From: Methylobacterium jeotgali
GTDB lineage: Bacteria; Pseudomonadota; Alphaproteobacteria; Rhizobiales; Beijerinckiaceae
NCBI RefSeq assembly: GCF_022179345.1
Contig: NZ_BPQR01000042.1
Span: 1 to 64,000 of the forward strand
Length of the DNA: 64,000 nt
Reading direction: 5' to 3'
Below are positions 53,989-63,266 of the stretch, in pieces; positions within the stretch are counted from its first letter, which is position 1, and the number at the start of each line of letters is the position of its first letter. The position numbers were made by a program, and so were the translations under genes. A model generated the notes under the pieces. The model did no database searches, was not told where the DNA came from, and saw only the letters and a list, made by a program, of their open reading frames with translations.

Positions 53989-54027
53989 GCCTGCCTCGCC
54001 GGGGCTCTTACCGTCGCCGCGCCCGGC

Positions 54028-56685
54028 TCAGCGGACCGCGGAGATGCCGTCGGCGGTGGAGACGGTGCCGACGTTCTGGCGCAGGTCGGCCTCGCCCAGG
54101 GTCTTCAGCTCGACGCGCAGGAGCACCGTCTGGTTGCGCTCGCGCACGCCGATGGCGGTGGCGATCGGCGAGACGATGTAGTTCAGCGACACCGTGGTGC
54201 ACTCGTCCTGGTAGCCGCCGCCGAAGCTCATGCCCGAGAGGTAGAAGCGCCCCGGGTTCTGGTAGATCGGCGCGATGCCCACCGGGTTCGAGAGGTAGGA
54301 GCGGAAGGCGTCCGCGTAGAGGTCGCGAGTGTCGAGGTAGTGGGTGAGGTCGACGAGCGCGGAGCCGGTCACGAACCAGTTCGGCGTGATGTTGTAGGTC
54401 GCGGTCGCGGTGATGCCCTCGCGCCGGTGCGAGAAGCCGAGCAGGGGCTGCGCCTCGTAGTAGGAGTAGAAGGCCGAGACCGAGAGCGGCAGGAACGGCG
54501 CGAAGCGCGCGGTGACGCCCGCCTCGAAGCGGTTGACCTTGAAGTCCGCCTGATCGAACCGCGCCCGGCTGATGAAGCTGATGTTCTGGTTCGGCGAGAC
54601 CTGGAAGCGGCCGACGAAGTCGGAGCGGCGGGTCTCGAGGCCCGATTCGAGGCCGACATTGGCGAGGTCGCCCCGGCGGAACGAGTTGACGCCCGCGACC
54701 TGGATCGACTCGCCGAAGAGCACGTTCGCGTACCAGCCGGCCGGGGTGACGACGGAGTACTGGCCGCCGAGATTGGCGCGCACGCCGCCCTCGACCCGGT
54801 CGTAGCCTGAGAACTTGTCCCACTCGAACAGGGAGGTGTCGTCGAAGACGAGGCTCTGGGCGTCCTCGTTCGGCAGGCGGCCGATCCGGGTCTCGCTCGG
54901 GCGGGCGACGATCTGGGCGATGGGCTCCAGGGTGTGGACGCCGAGATTCCCGAACTCGCCGACGAAGGGATAGCGGTAGTCGAGGCCGACCGCCGGCATC
55001 ACCCGGCCCGAGAAGCCGTCATGGACGTTGGCGATCGTCGGCACGAGGGCGTTCTGGTAGCCTGAGAGGCTCGGGTTCACGAAGAACGCATCCGTGCGCA
55101 GGTAGGCGAAGGGCGTGAAGACCTGGCCCGAGGGGTCGATGAAGCTGCGCCGCCAGGACAGCATCGCCGAGGCGCGGGTATCCGTTCCGGCCAGCCCCCG
55201 CACCAGGCAGGAGGCCCGGTTGAAGGCCGAGCAGGTCTCGTAGAGCGGGTAGCTGATGCCGTTGTAGCTCGGGCTGAACAGGTAGCTGCCGCTGCGCGGC
55301 AGGCCCTGGAAGTCCGTCGCCTCGCGGGTCAGGCTGGTGAGGTTCGCCTCGAAGCGCACCTCGCCGCCGAGGGGGGCGGGGCCGTTGATGCGCTTGTCGT
55401 AGTCGATCACCGGCGCGACGATCGGCTGCTCCTTCTGCCAGTCGAAGCTCGACAGGCCCTTGAAGTAGTAGCCCCGCGCCTCGAACCAGGAGCGGTCGCC
55501 CTGGCCGATCAGGTAGCCGGTGGAGACCGCCTCGCGGAAATAGTCCGTGGTGATGGTCTGGTTGCGGATGCGGTAGTTGTCGAGGAACCACTTGTCGGTG
55601 ACGCCGACGAGATCCCAGCCCGTGCGCCAGCGGTCGTTGATGTAGAAGCGGCCCTTGCTCTCGATGGAGCCGCGGAAGTCGCGGTCGCCGGCACCGAGCG
55701 GACCGGGCAGGAAGGCGCTCGGCGTCGTCTGGAAGATGCCCGAGAGGCGCAGCGAGTAGGATCCGGTCTCGAGCCGGTGCCGGAACTCGGCCTGGCCCAG
55801 CACGCCCTGCCGCGACAGGAAGGCCGGCGACAGGGTGAGGTCGTAGTTCGGCGCGAGGTTGAAGAAGAACGGCACCGCGACGCCGCTGCCGAGCGCCGTC
55901 GAGGAGATGAAGCGCGGCGTCAGGAAGCCGGTCTTGCGCTTCACCGTCGGGTCCGCCGCCTCGAAATAGGGCAGGTACGCGACGGGGATGCCGGCGAGTT
56001 CGAGGGTCGATTCCTCGAAGGAGATCGTGTGGGTGACGTTGTCGTGGATGATCTTGGCGGCGCGCACCTGCCAGAGCGGGGGCACCTCCGGGCGCTCCTT
56101 GCACGGCTCGCAGGCGGTGTAGGTGCCGTAGTCGAAGCTGGTCTGGTCGCCGTTCACCCGCTCGGCGCGGGGCGCCGAGAACCGGGTGCGGACGGTCTCG
56201 CCCTTCTGCTCGACGGTCTGCTGGATGCGGAGCGAATCGATGAAGCCGTTCTTGAAGTCGTCCGTCAGCTCCATGCGGTCGCCGGTGACGACGGCGCCGT
56301 CCTGGTCGGTCAGGCGGACGTTGCCCTCGGCGAAGACCCGCGAGGAGGCGCGGTCGTAGCGCACGCTGTCGGCCTGGAGGGTGCGCGGGCCGTAGTGCAG
56401 CTCGGCGTTGCCGCGGGCGGTGACCGTGTTCTTGTCGTTGTCGTAGATCAGCTCGTCGGCCTCGACGAGGAGCTTGTCGCCAGGCTTTCCGGCCGCCGCC
56501 TTCGGCGTGGCCTGGGTGCCGGCCGGGCGCGCGGCCGCGCCGGTCGCGGCGAGCGGCGCCACGGCCAGGGTCAGCGCCAGCAAGCCGGCGGCGATCGCGA
56601 TGTCGGCGACCCTACGCAACGCGCGTCCCAACTCCTGCCACGACCCGATCCCCTGCGGCGCCGGCCCGGCGCCCTGGTCTTCCAC
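54028..56685 (-). CDS. lptD: LPS-assembly protein LptD
   Basis: About 885 residues. A signal peptide (RVADIAIAAGLLALTLAVAPLAATGAAA) is followed by an OstA/LptA-like periplasmic domain (VEADELIYDNDKNTVTARGNAELHYG) and a long C-terminal beta-barrel of amphipathic strands. Conserved barrel pieces include FTPRFISS, GRFYINDRWRTGWDLVG and FGGGYQDECTTVSLNY. It inserts LPS in the outer leaflet with LptE. The first codon is taken as GTG at 56685, just before a Gly-rich ribosome-like stretch; upstream in-frame codons overlap lptG. Two widely separated Cys clusters could form the disulfides LptD needs. No surA follows it. Confidence 0.9.
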   Translation of the reverse strand: MEDQGAGPAPQGIGSWQELGRALRRVADIAIAAGLLALTLAVAPLAATGAAARPAGTQATPKAAAGKPGDKLLVEADELIYDNDKNTVTARGNAELHYGPRTLQADSVRYDRASSRVFAEGNVRLTDQDGAVVTGDRMELTDDFKNGFIDSLRIQQTVEQKGETVRTRFSAPRAERVNGDQTSFDYGTYTACEPCKERPEVPPLWQVRAAKIIHDNVTHTISFEESTLELAGIPVAYLPYFEAADPTVKRKTGFLTPRFISSTALGSGVAVPFFFNLAPNYDLTLSPAFLSRQGVLGQAEFRHRLETGSYSLRLSGIFQTTPSAFLPGPLGAGDRDFRGSIESKGRFYINDRWRTGWDLVGVTDKWFLDNYRIRNQTITTDYFREAVSTGYLIGQGDRSWFEARGYYFKGLSSFDWQKEQPIVAPVIDYDKRINGPAPLGGEVRFEANLTSLTREATDFQGLPRSGSYLFSPSYNGISYPLYETCSAFNRASCLVRGLAGTDTRASAMLSWRRSFIDPSGQVFTPFAYLRTDAFFVNPSLSGYQNALVPTIANVHDGFSGRVMPAVGLDYRYPFVGEFGNLGVHTLEPIAQIVARPSETRIGRLPNEDAQSLVFDDTSLFEWDKFSGYDRVEGGVRANLGGQYSVVTPAGWYANVLFGESIQVAGVNSFRRGDLANVGLESGLETRRSDFVGRFQVSPNQNISFISRARFDQADFKVNRFEAGVTARFAPFLPLSVSAFYSYYEAQPLLGFSHRREGITATATYNITPNWFVTGSALVDLTHYLDTRDLYADAFRSYLSNPVGIAPIYQNPGRFYLSGMSFGGGYQDECTTVSLNYIVSPIATAIGVRERNQTVLLRVELKTLGEADLRQNVGTVSTADGISAVR

Positions 56686-56726
56686 GCCCCCCGACGTGCC
56701 CGCGGCCGAAGCCTGTCCGCGGGAGC

Positions 56727-57821
56727 CTAACCGTCCTCCTGGTACAGAAGCGTGACCGTACCGAGGAGGCTTCCTACCACGGCCGGGAACCACGCGGCGA
56801 TGCCCGGCGCGACGATTCCCGAGGCCCCGAGCCCTTCCATCACCTGGCGCACGACGTACAGGGCGAACCCCGCGGCGACCCCTCCGAGCACGAGCTTTCC
56901 CACGCCACCAAAGCGGAAGAAGCGTAAGGAAACGGTTGCGGCGACGAGGACCATGGCCACGAAGAGCATGGGCCTCGCCAGCAGCACATCATACTGGAGT
57001 CGGTAGCGGGTGGCATCCAACCCCGCCCGTTCGTTGCGCGCGATGGTCTCGGGAAGTTGCCAGAAAGGCACAGACTCGGGAGGGGTGAAGCGCTGCCGCA
57101 CCTGACCCGGGTCGAGGGTCGAGGCGATGAGGTAGCTGCCGAAGCTCTCCGGCGGCGCGCCCGCACTGAGGAGGCGCGCGTCCGTCAGCTCCCAATAGCC
57201 GTCGTGGAGGCTCGCCCGCGCCGCCTCGATCTGCGACACGAAGCGGCCCTCCTCGTCGAAGGTGAAGACCGAGACACCGGCGAGCGTCGTGGTGCCCTCG
57301 ATCGCCGTCTCGGCGCGGAGGATGGCCTGCCCGTCGAGGCTGCGCTGGCGGATCCAGAGGTCCTTGCCGGAGCTCGCCTTCGTCGCCTTCGCGAAGATCT
57401 TGGCCTCGATCTCGGTGGAGCGCTGCTTCAGAGCGGCCGAGAGGGGGTTGTAGACGCCGACCGTGACGAGCCCGACGGCGAGCGCCACGAACACCCCCGG
57501 CTGCAGGAACTGCCAAGCGGAGATGCCGGCGGCGCGCGCCACCACCAGCTCCAGCTTGCGCGAGAGCTGGAGGAGGGCGGCCATCGATCCGAACAGCACC
57601 GCGAAGGGCAGCACCGCCTCGGCGACGGCGGGCGTCCGGTAGAGGGAGAGCTGCGCCATCAGGCCCGGCGTCGCGCCCTCCGCCTCGCCGGCCCGGCGCA
57701 GCAGCTCGACGAAGTCGAGGGTGTAGACGAGGGCGAAGACGGTGACGAACACGCCGAGGATGGTGCGCACGAAGCGCATGGCGAAGTAGCGGCCGAGCGT
57801 CGGCCCGATCAGCACCGACAT
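56727..57821 (-). CDS. lptG: LPS export ABC transporter permease LptG
   Basis: 364-residue YjgP/YjgQ permease. It has helices at the N-terminus (FVRTILGVFVTVFALVYTLDFVEL), then VAEAVLPFAVLFGSMAALL, and a periplasmic beta-jellyroll region (DLWIRQRSLDGQAILRAETAIEG) that passes LPS to LptC/A. C-terminal helices include LLARPMLFVAMVLVAATVSLRFF. With LptF and the LptB2 ATPase (encoded elsewhere) it drives LPS export. It lies 4 bases after lptF and is followed by lptD. Confidence 0.92.
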   Translation of the reverse strand: MSVLIGPTLGRYFAMRFVRTILGVFVTVFALVYTLDFVELLRRAGEAEGATPGLMAQLSLYRTPAVAEAVLPFAVLFGSMAALLQLSRKLELVVARAAGISAWQFLQPGVFVALAVGLVTVGVYNPLSAALKQRSTEIEAKIFAKATKASSGKDLWIRQRSLDGQAILRAETAIEGTTTLAGVSVFTFDEEGRFVSQIEAARASLHDGYWELTDARLLSAGAPPESFGSYLIASTLDPGQVRQRFTPPESVPFWQLPETIARNERAGLDATRYRLQYDVLLARPMLFVAMVLVAATVSLRFFRFGGVGKLVLGGVAAGFALYVVRQVMEGLGASGIVAPGIAAWFPAVVGSLLGTVTLLYQEDG

Positions 57822-57825
57822 CGGC

Positions 57826-58971
57826 TCAGGCCGGGACGGCGCGGCGACCGCGCAGGGCCCGTCCGATCCGCGCGTTGAAGGCCCGGACCCGCGCGCCGTG
57901 GAAGATCATCAGCGCCGACAGGCCGATCGCCGCGAGCGGCACCGCGTAGATGGCAGCCACCGCCGCCTGGCTGCGGGCGGCCGCGCTCGTCGCCGCGAAT
58001 CCGGCGATGCGCAGAGCCACGACCGCCAGCACCGCCGAGGCGACGGCGAGCCCGCGGCCCTGGCGGGTGGTGCGCGGATCGCCCAGCGCCGCGAAGGCGA
58101 TGAAGACCAGCGCCAGGGGGTAGAGCCAGGCGGAGAGCCGGTCGTGGAGCTCGGCCCGGAAGCGGCCCTTCTGGAGCTGGAAGTAGCCCTCCGAGCGGTC
58201 GGGGAAGAGGAGCTGCGTCGTCGAGCGCTCGCGGGGCTTGTAGATCACGTCCGAGTCCGGGGGGGCGAAGGCGGCCAGATCGATCGTGTAGCGCTCGAAG
58301 GTGAGGATCGAGGAGTCGCGGCTGTCCTTCTGCTGCTGGTGGACGCTGCCCTTCTCCAGCGCGAGGTAGCTCTGCCCGTCGACGTCGATCGCGTGGCCCC
58401 GCTCGGCGAGGTAGACCTTGGTCTTGCCCGCCTCCCGCCGGTCCTGGATGAACAGGCCGAGCAGGGTGCCGTTCGGCCCGCGCTCGCGGAAGTGGAAGGT
58501 GATGCCGTTGTCGAGCGCCGTGAACTGGCCCTCCTTGACGACGTTGGCGATGAAGTCGCCCCGCACCCGCGTGATGACGTCGCGCAGCTCCTGGAAGGTC
58601 GCGGGCATCACCTGGATCACGAGGAAGCCGAGGCCGAGGCTGACGGCGAGCGCCAGCGTCAGGAAAGGCCGGAAGATGCTGCGGGGCGTCATCCCGGCGG
58701 CCGACATCACGATCAGCTCGGAGTCGCCGTTGAGCTTGTTCAGCGCGTAGACCACGGCGATGAACAGCGCCACGGGCGCGATCACCACGATCAGGGTCGG
58801 CAGCGACAGCCCGGTGATGAACAGGAAGACGAGGAGCGTCTGGCCCTTGGCCGTCACGAGGTCGAGCTCGCGCAGGGCCTGCGTCACCCAGATCGTGCCC
58901 GTCAGGCCGACGAGGCAGGCGAGGAAGGCCGAGAGCGCGATGCGGAAGATGTAGCGCTCGATCTGGATCAT
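57826..58971 (-). CDS. lptF: LPS export ABC transporter permease LptF
   Basis: 381-residue YjgP/YjgQ permease, partner of LptG, with the same layout. N-terminal helices are [26 protein letters not shown] and [40 protein letters not shown] is the coupling-helix region that contacts LptB. A periplasmic domain and C-terminal helices follow. The ATG at 58971 ([10 protein letters not shown]) is preferred over the longer in-frame start because it begins at the first membrane-proximal helix and has AGGGGCCC upstream. It is divergent from pepA with about 170 bases between them. Confidence 0.92.
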   Translation of the reverse strand: MIQIERYIFRIALSAFLACLVGLTGTIWVTQALRELDLVTAKGQTLLVFLFITGLSLPTLIVVIAPVALFIAVVYALNKLNGDSELIVMSAAGMTPRSIFRPFLTLALAVSLGLGFLVIQVMPATFQELRDVITRVRGDFIANVVKEGQFTALDNGITFHFRERGPNGTLLGLFIQDRREAGKTKVYLAERGHAIDVDGQSYLALEKGSVHQQQKDSRDSSILTFERYTIDLAAFAPPDSDVIYKPRERSTTQLLFPDRSEGYFQLQKGRFRAELHDRLSAWLYPLALVFIAFAALGDPRTTRQGRGLAVASAVLAVVALRIAGFAATSAAARSQAAVAAIYAVPLAAIGLSALMIFHGARVRAFNARIGRALRGRRAVPA

Positions 58972-59140
58972 CGGGCCCCTGGAGGCAGCTCCCCAACGGT
59001 TCTGCACGCGCCGCAAACGCGGCGGTTTGAGGGCGCGGCGGGTCGCGTTGCGTTCTGCGCTTCAGGCTCTACACAGTTCGGGAAACCGCGCGGGGCCACG
59101 CGCGGCGGGAATACGCCGGATACACAGGAAAGCACGGGAC

Positions 59141-60688
59141 ATGGCGCGGGATTTGGCGAACGCGATCACGATCACCTTCGGGCCGCTGCGCGCCGGGGGC
59201 GGCGGCGGCGACCTCGTCGTGTTCGTGGGCGACGACCTGGCGCTCGGCGACGCCACCCTCGGCCTGCTCGGCCGCACCGGCGCCGACCTCGTGGCGCGGG
59301 CCGCCGGCAGCGAGCGCTTCAAGGGCCGCTCCCTCTCGGCGCTCAGCCTTCCGGCCCCGGCGGGCGTCGAGGCGGCGCGCCTCACCGTCGTCGGCCTCGG
59401 CTCGGAGAAGGACCGCGCCGGACTCGACTGGGCGAAGCTCGGCGGCTTCGTCGCCGGCAAGGTCTCGGGCCGGACGGCCCGCGTCGCCCTCGACTGGCCG
59501 GGCGCCGCCGTCACACCGGAGAACGCCGCCGAGTTCGCGCTCGGCGCCCGTCTCCGCGCCTACAGCTTCGACCGCTACAAGTCGTCCAAGAAGCCCGAAT
59601 CCGACGAGACCGGCGGCACCGGCCTCGAGCTTCTCGTCACCGACCCGGCCGCCGCCAAGACCGCCGCCGCCGCGACGGACGCGGTGGCGGAGGGCGTCGT
59701 CATCGCCCGCGACCTCATCAACGAGCCGCCGAACGTGCTCTTCCCCGAGGAGTTCGCCCGGCGCGCCGCCGAGCTGTCGAGCCTCGGCGTCGAGGTCGAG
59801 GTGCTCGATCTCGCCCGCCTCCGGGAGATCGGCATGGGGGCGCTGATCGCCGTGGCGCAAGGGTCCGCCCGCGAGCCCCGCGTCGTGGTGATGCGCTGGA
59901 ACGGCGGCACGCCGGGCGAGGCGCCGGTGGCGCTCGTCGGCAAGGGCGTCGTGTTCGATTCCGGCGGCGTCTCGATCAAGTCGGCCGGCGGCATGGAGGA
60001 TATGAAGGGCGACATGGGCGGAGCGGCCGCCGTCGTCGGCACGCTCCACGCGCTGGCGACCCGCAAGGCGCGGGCGAACGTCATCGGCGCCATCGGCATC
60101 GTCGAGAACATGCCCGACGGCGCCTCCTACCGACCCTCAGACATCGTTACCTCGCTGTCCGGCCAGACCATCGAGGTCATCAACACGGACGCGGAAGGGC
60201 GCCTCGTGCTCGCCGACGTGCTCTGGTACGTCCAGAAGACCTATTCGCCCAAGCTGATGATCGATCTCGCGACGCTGACCGGCGCGATCATCGTGGCGCT
60301 CGGCCAGGACCTCGCTGGCCTGTTCTCCAACGACGACGCGCTTGCGGCCTCCATCACCGCCGCGGGCGAGGCGACCGCCGAGAAGGTCTGGCGGATGCCG
60401 CTGGGGCCGCAGTTCGACAAGGCGATCGATTCGAAGTTCGCCGACATGAAGAACACCGGCGGCCGGCACGGGGGCGCCGCGACGGCGGCCGCCTTCATCA
60501 AGCGCTACGTCAACGACCTGCCCTGGGCCCATCTCGACATCGCCGGCGTCGGCATGTCGTCGAGCCCCAGCGAGATCAACCGCTCCTGGGGCGCCGGCTG
60601 GGGGGTGCGCCTGCTCGACCGCTTCGTGCGCGACAATCACGAGACCAAGCACGAGACGAAGGCGGGGGCCGAGGGCGGCGCACGGTAG
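59141..60688 (+). CDS. pepA: Leucyl aminopeptidase
   Basis: 515-residue M17 aminopeptidase. The variable N-terminal domain is followed by the two-metal catalytic domain with [29 protein letters not shown] (Lys/Asp ligands), the [18 protein letters not shown] signature and DIAGVGMSS near the end. It removes N-terminal residues from peptides and also binds DNA in some bacteria. The ATG at 59141 ([22 protein letters not shown] upstream) is the natural start; the in-frame extension to 59027 has no site. pepA next to lptF is a common gammaproteobacterial and alphaproteobacterial arrangement. Confidence 0.94.
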   Translation: MARDLANAITITFGPLRAGGGGGDLVVFVGDDLALGDATLGLLGRTGADLVARAAGSERFKGRSLSALSLPAPAGVEAARLTVVGLGSEKDRAGLDWAKLGGFVAGKVSGRTARVALDWPGAAVTPENAAEFALGARLRAYSFDRYKSSKKPESDETGGTGLELLVTDPAAAKTAAAATDAVAEGVVIARDLINEPPNVLFPEEFARRAAELSSLGVEVEVLDLARLREIGMGALIAVAQGSAREPRVVVMRWNGGTPGEAPVALVGKGVVFDSGGVSIKSAGGMEDMKGDMGGAAAVVGTLHALATRKARANVIGAIGIVENMPDGASYRPSDIVTSLSGQTIEVINTDAEGRLVLADVLWYVQKTYSPKLMIDLATLTGAIIVALGQDLAGLFSNDDALAASITAAGEATAEKVWRMPLGPQFDKAIDSKFADMKNTGGRHGGAATAAAFIKRYVNDLPWAHLDIAGVGMSSSPSEINRSWGAGWGVRLLDRFVRDNHETKHETKAGAEGGAR

Positions 60689-60699
60689 CCGCCCGAGCC

Positions 60700-61401
60700 G
60701 TGGCATCCAGGTCCGCCGTCGCCGCCGCGCCGCTCGCGGCGGTGCTGGGCGCGGTGGCCCTCGCCGCCGCGACGGGCTTCAGCCAGCGCTCCGCCCTGCC
60801 GGCCTGGGCGGAGACGCATTTCTACGGCTTCTTCCTCGACCGCTATCCGCTGTTCGGGCTCGCCCTCGTCTACGCCCTCGCCCGGCTCGCCGCCGCCGCC
60901 TTCGCGCCGGGACCGGCAGGGATCGCGCGGCGGATGGCGGGGCTCCTCGTCGGCGCCGTCCTCGTCCTCGGAACCGGGCTGCACCCGACCTTCGGCGGCG
61001 TGGTGCTCCGCACCGGATTCGCCACCGGTGGCATCGCCTTCCTCCAGAGCCTGCCGATGGGGGCGGCCTTCGCCCTCGGCACCGCAGCGGCAAGCATCGT
61101 CTACGGCACCGCGCTCGGCATCGGCACGGCGCTCTCGGGCGCGATCCCGCCCCACTGGAGCCTCCGAGGCCTCGCCGGCCGGGCCCTGGACACGATCGGG
61201 CGGTTCCTCGCGCTCTGGTTCGCCCTCGCCGTCCTGGCGCTCGCCCGCGATGCCGGGCTCGGCCCCTGGCCGCGGCAGGCCCTCGACGGGCGCGCCTTCG
61301 CGGTCGCCGCCGGGCTCGGCCTCGCCGCCTTCCTTCCCCACGCGATCCTCGTCGGCCTGCGGGGGCGACTCCGGGCGCCGCCTGTCGCCGGCCGGCCTTG
61401 A
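60700..61401 (+). CDS. Polytopic inner-membrane protein of unknown function
   Basis: 233 residues, GTG start, with about six membrane helices (AAPLAAVLGAVALAAATGFS, YPLFGLALVYALARLAAAAF, MAGLLVGAVLVLGTGLHPTF, MGAAFALGTAAASIVYGTAL, FLALWFALAVLALARDAG, AFAVAAGLGLAAFLPHAILVGL). There are few charged residues and no recognisable family motif. It begins 11 bases after pepA, so it is likely co-transcribed, occupying the place where holC often follows pepA. The start is uncertain because the ribosome site is weak. Confidence 0.65.
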   Translation: MASRSAVAAAPLAAVLGAVALAAATGFSQRSALPAWAETHFYGFFLDRYPLFGLALVYALARLAAAAFAPGPAGIARRMAGLLVGAVLVLGTGLHPTFGGVVLRTGFATGGIAFLQSLPMGAAFALGTAAASIVYGTALGIGTALSGAIPPHWSLRGLAGRALDTIGRFLALWFALAVLALARDAGLGPWPRQALDGRAFAVAAGLGLAAFLPHAILVGLRGRLRAPPVAGRP

Positions 61402-61489
61402 TCACGACGACGCGATCCCGCTAAGCCTCGAAGCCGAGGGGCAAAAGACCAGGACGCGGCCAAAGCCGCGCCGTCAGGGAGGATCGTGC

Positions 61490-63196
61490 GTGATCCAGGA
61501 CAGCCGAGCACCCCGCCCGTGGCTCGCAGCCTATCCGGCCGCCGTGCCCCACGAGATCGACACGGACACTCTCGGCACCCTCGTCGACCTGTTCGAGACG
61601 AGCACCAAGGCCTTCTCCGAGCGCACGGCGCTGATCTGCTTCGGCTCGCCGGTCAGCTACGCCGCGCTCGGCGCCACCGCCCGCGCCGTCGCGGCCTGGC
61701 TCGCGGCGCGGGGGCTCGCCAAGGGCGACCGGGTCGCGATCATGATGCCGAACGTGCCTGCCTACCCGGCGGCGATGTTCGGGGTGCTCGCGGCGGGCTG
61801 CACCGTCGTCAACGTCAACCCGCTCTACACGCCCCGCGAGCTCGCCGCGCAGATCTCCGATTCCGGCGCGCGGGCGCTGGTCGTCCTCGAGAACTTCGCC
61901 CACACCGTCGCCGCGGCCCTCTCCAAGATGCCGAGCCTCGAACACGTCGTGGTCGCCGCCCCCGGCGACGGTCTCGGCCTCAAGGGCCACCTGCTCACCC
62001 TCGCCTCCCGCCACCTCAAGAAGGCGGTGAAACCCTACGCGCTGCCGCCGGAGAGGACGATCCGGTTCGAGTCCGTCGTGAAGGAAGGCCGCAGCCTGCC
62101 CGCGCCGAAGGTCTCGGTCGCGCCCGATGACCTCGCCTTCCTGCAATACACCGGCGGCACCACCGGCATCGCCAAGGGTGCGATGCTGAGCCACCGCAAC
62201 ATCATGGCCAACGTGGTGCAGAGCCAGGTCTGGTTCGAGGCCAACGACACCGAGATCCGGCGCACGATGGTGACCGCGCTGCCGCTCTACCACATCTTCG
62301 CGCTGACCTGCTGCTTCTTCTTCTTCATGCGGGTCGGCGGAACCTGCCTGCTGATTCCGAACCCGCGGGACTTCGACGGCTTCATCAAGACGCTCTCGAA
62401 GGCGCATTTCACCCATTTCGCGGGGGTGAACACGCTCTTCAACGCGCTCGTGAACCACCCGAAGATCGGCACGGTCGACTTCTCGAAGATCGACTACGTG
62501 GTGGCCGGCGGCATGGCCGTGCAGAAATCCGTCGCGACCCGCTGGAAGGAGATCACCGGCCACCCCATCGTCGAGGGCTACGGCCTCTCGGAGACCTCGC
62601 CGGTGGTCTGCGTGAACCCGTATCGGCTGAAGGAGTGGTCGGGCACCATCGGCTTCCCGCTCTCGTCGACGGAAGTCTCCGTGCGCGGCGCGGATGGGAT
62701 GCCGGCGCCGCTCGGCGAGCCGGGCGAGCTCTGCGTGCGTGGGCCGCAGGTGATGCGCGGCTACTGGAAACGCCCCGACGAGACGGCGCGGGCAACGACC
62801 GCCGACGGCTTCTTCCGCACCGGCGACGTCGCGGTGATGACCCCGGACGGGCAGCTCCGGATCGTCGACCGGATGAAGGACATGATCATCGTGTCCGGCT
62901 TCAACGTCTATCCGAACGAGGTCGAGGACGTGCTGGCCTCTCATCCCGGCATCCTCGAATGCGCCGTCGTCGGCGCGCCCTCGAAGGAGACGGGCGAGTG
63001 CGTGGTCGCCCACGTCGTCCTGCGGGACAAGGGCGTGACCACCGAGACGATCCGCCTCCATGCCCGCGAGCAGCTCACGGCCTATAAGGTCCCGCGGCGG
63101 ATCGTCTTCCACGAGACGCTGCCGAAGACGAATGTCGGCAAGGTGCTGCGGCGGATGCTGCGCGATGAGCCGACTCCGCCGGACGCTACCGCGTAA
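61490..63196 (+). CDS. fadD: Long-chain fatty-acid--CoA ligase (AMP-binding)
   Basis: 568-residue acyl-adenylate synthetase. The ATP-binding motif is YTGGTTGIAKGAMLSHRN, the A5-type motif VEGYGLSETSPVV, the A7 motif FFRTGDVAVMTPDGQLRIVDR, the linker DMIIVSGFNVYPNEVEDV, and the C-terminal Lys in LPKTNVGKVLRRMLRD. It activates fatty acids for beta-oxidation or lipid synthesis. The start is GTG at 61490 (IQDSRAPRPWL) with GGGAGGATC upstream. The N-terminus matches the family better than the longer read-through. It may supply the acyl-CoA used by enzymes of the 28050-34168 operon. Confidence 0.9.
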   Translation: MIQDSRAPRPWLAAYPAAVPHEIDTDTLGTLVDLFETSTKAFSERTALICFGSPVSYAALGATARAVAAWLAARGLAKGDRVAIMMPNVPAYPAAMFGVLAAGCTVVNVNPLYTPRELAAQISDSGARALVVLENFAHTVAAALSKMPSLEHVVVAAPGDGLGLKGHLLTLASRHLKKAVKPYALPPERTIRFESVVKEGRSLPAPKVSVAPDDLAFLQYTGGTTGIAKGAMLSHRNIMANVVQSQVWFEANDTEIRRTMVTALPLYHIFALTCCFFFFMRVGGTCLLIPNPRDFDGFIKTLSKAHFTHFAGVNTLFNALVNHPKIGTVDFSKIDYVVAGGMAVQKSVATRWKEITGHPIVEGYGLSETSPVVCVNPYRLKEWSGTIGFPLSSTEVSVRGADGMPAPLGEPGELCVRGPQVMRGYWKRPDETARATTADGFFRTGDVAVMTPDGQLRIVDRMKDMIIVSGFNVYPNEVEDVLASHPGILECAVVGAPSKETGECVVAHVVLRDKGVTTETIRLHAREQLTAYKVPRRIVFHETLPKTNVGKVLRRMLRDEPTPPDATA

Positions 63197-63266
63197 CCAG
63201 CGGGCCGTCTCCGGCGAACAGGCACGGGCGCCGGCCTTGCGGCGTCGGCCCATCGAGGAGACAGGG

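Noticed and set aside
57898..60699. Plus-strand open frame running through lptF and pepA into the following membrane protein
   Set aside because: Only the part from 60700 is protein-like; the rest mirrors or frame-shifts real genes.
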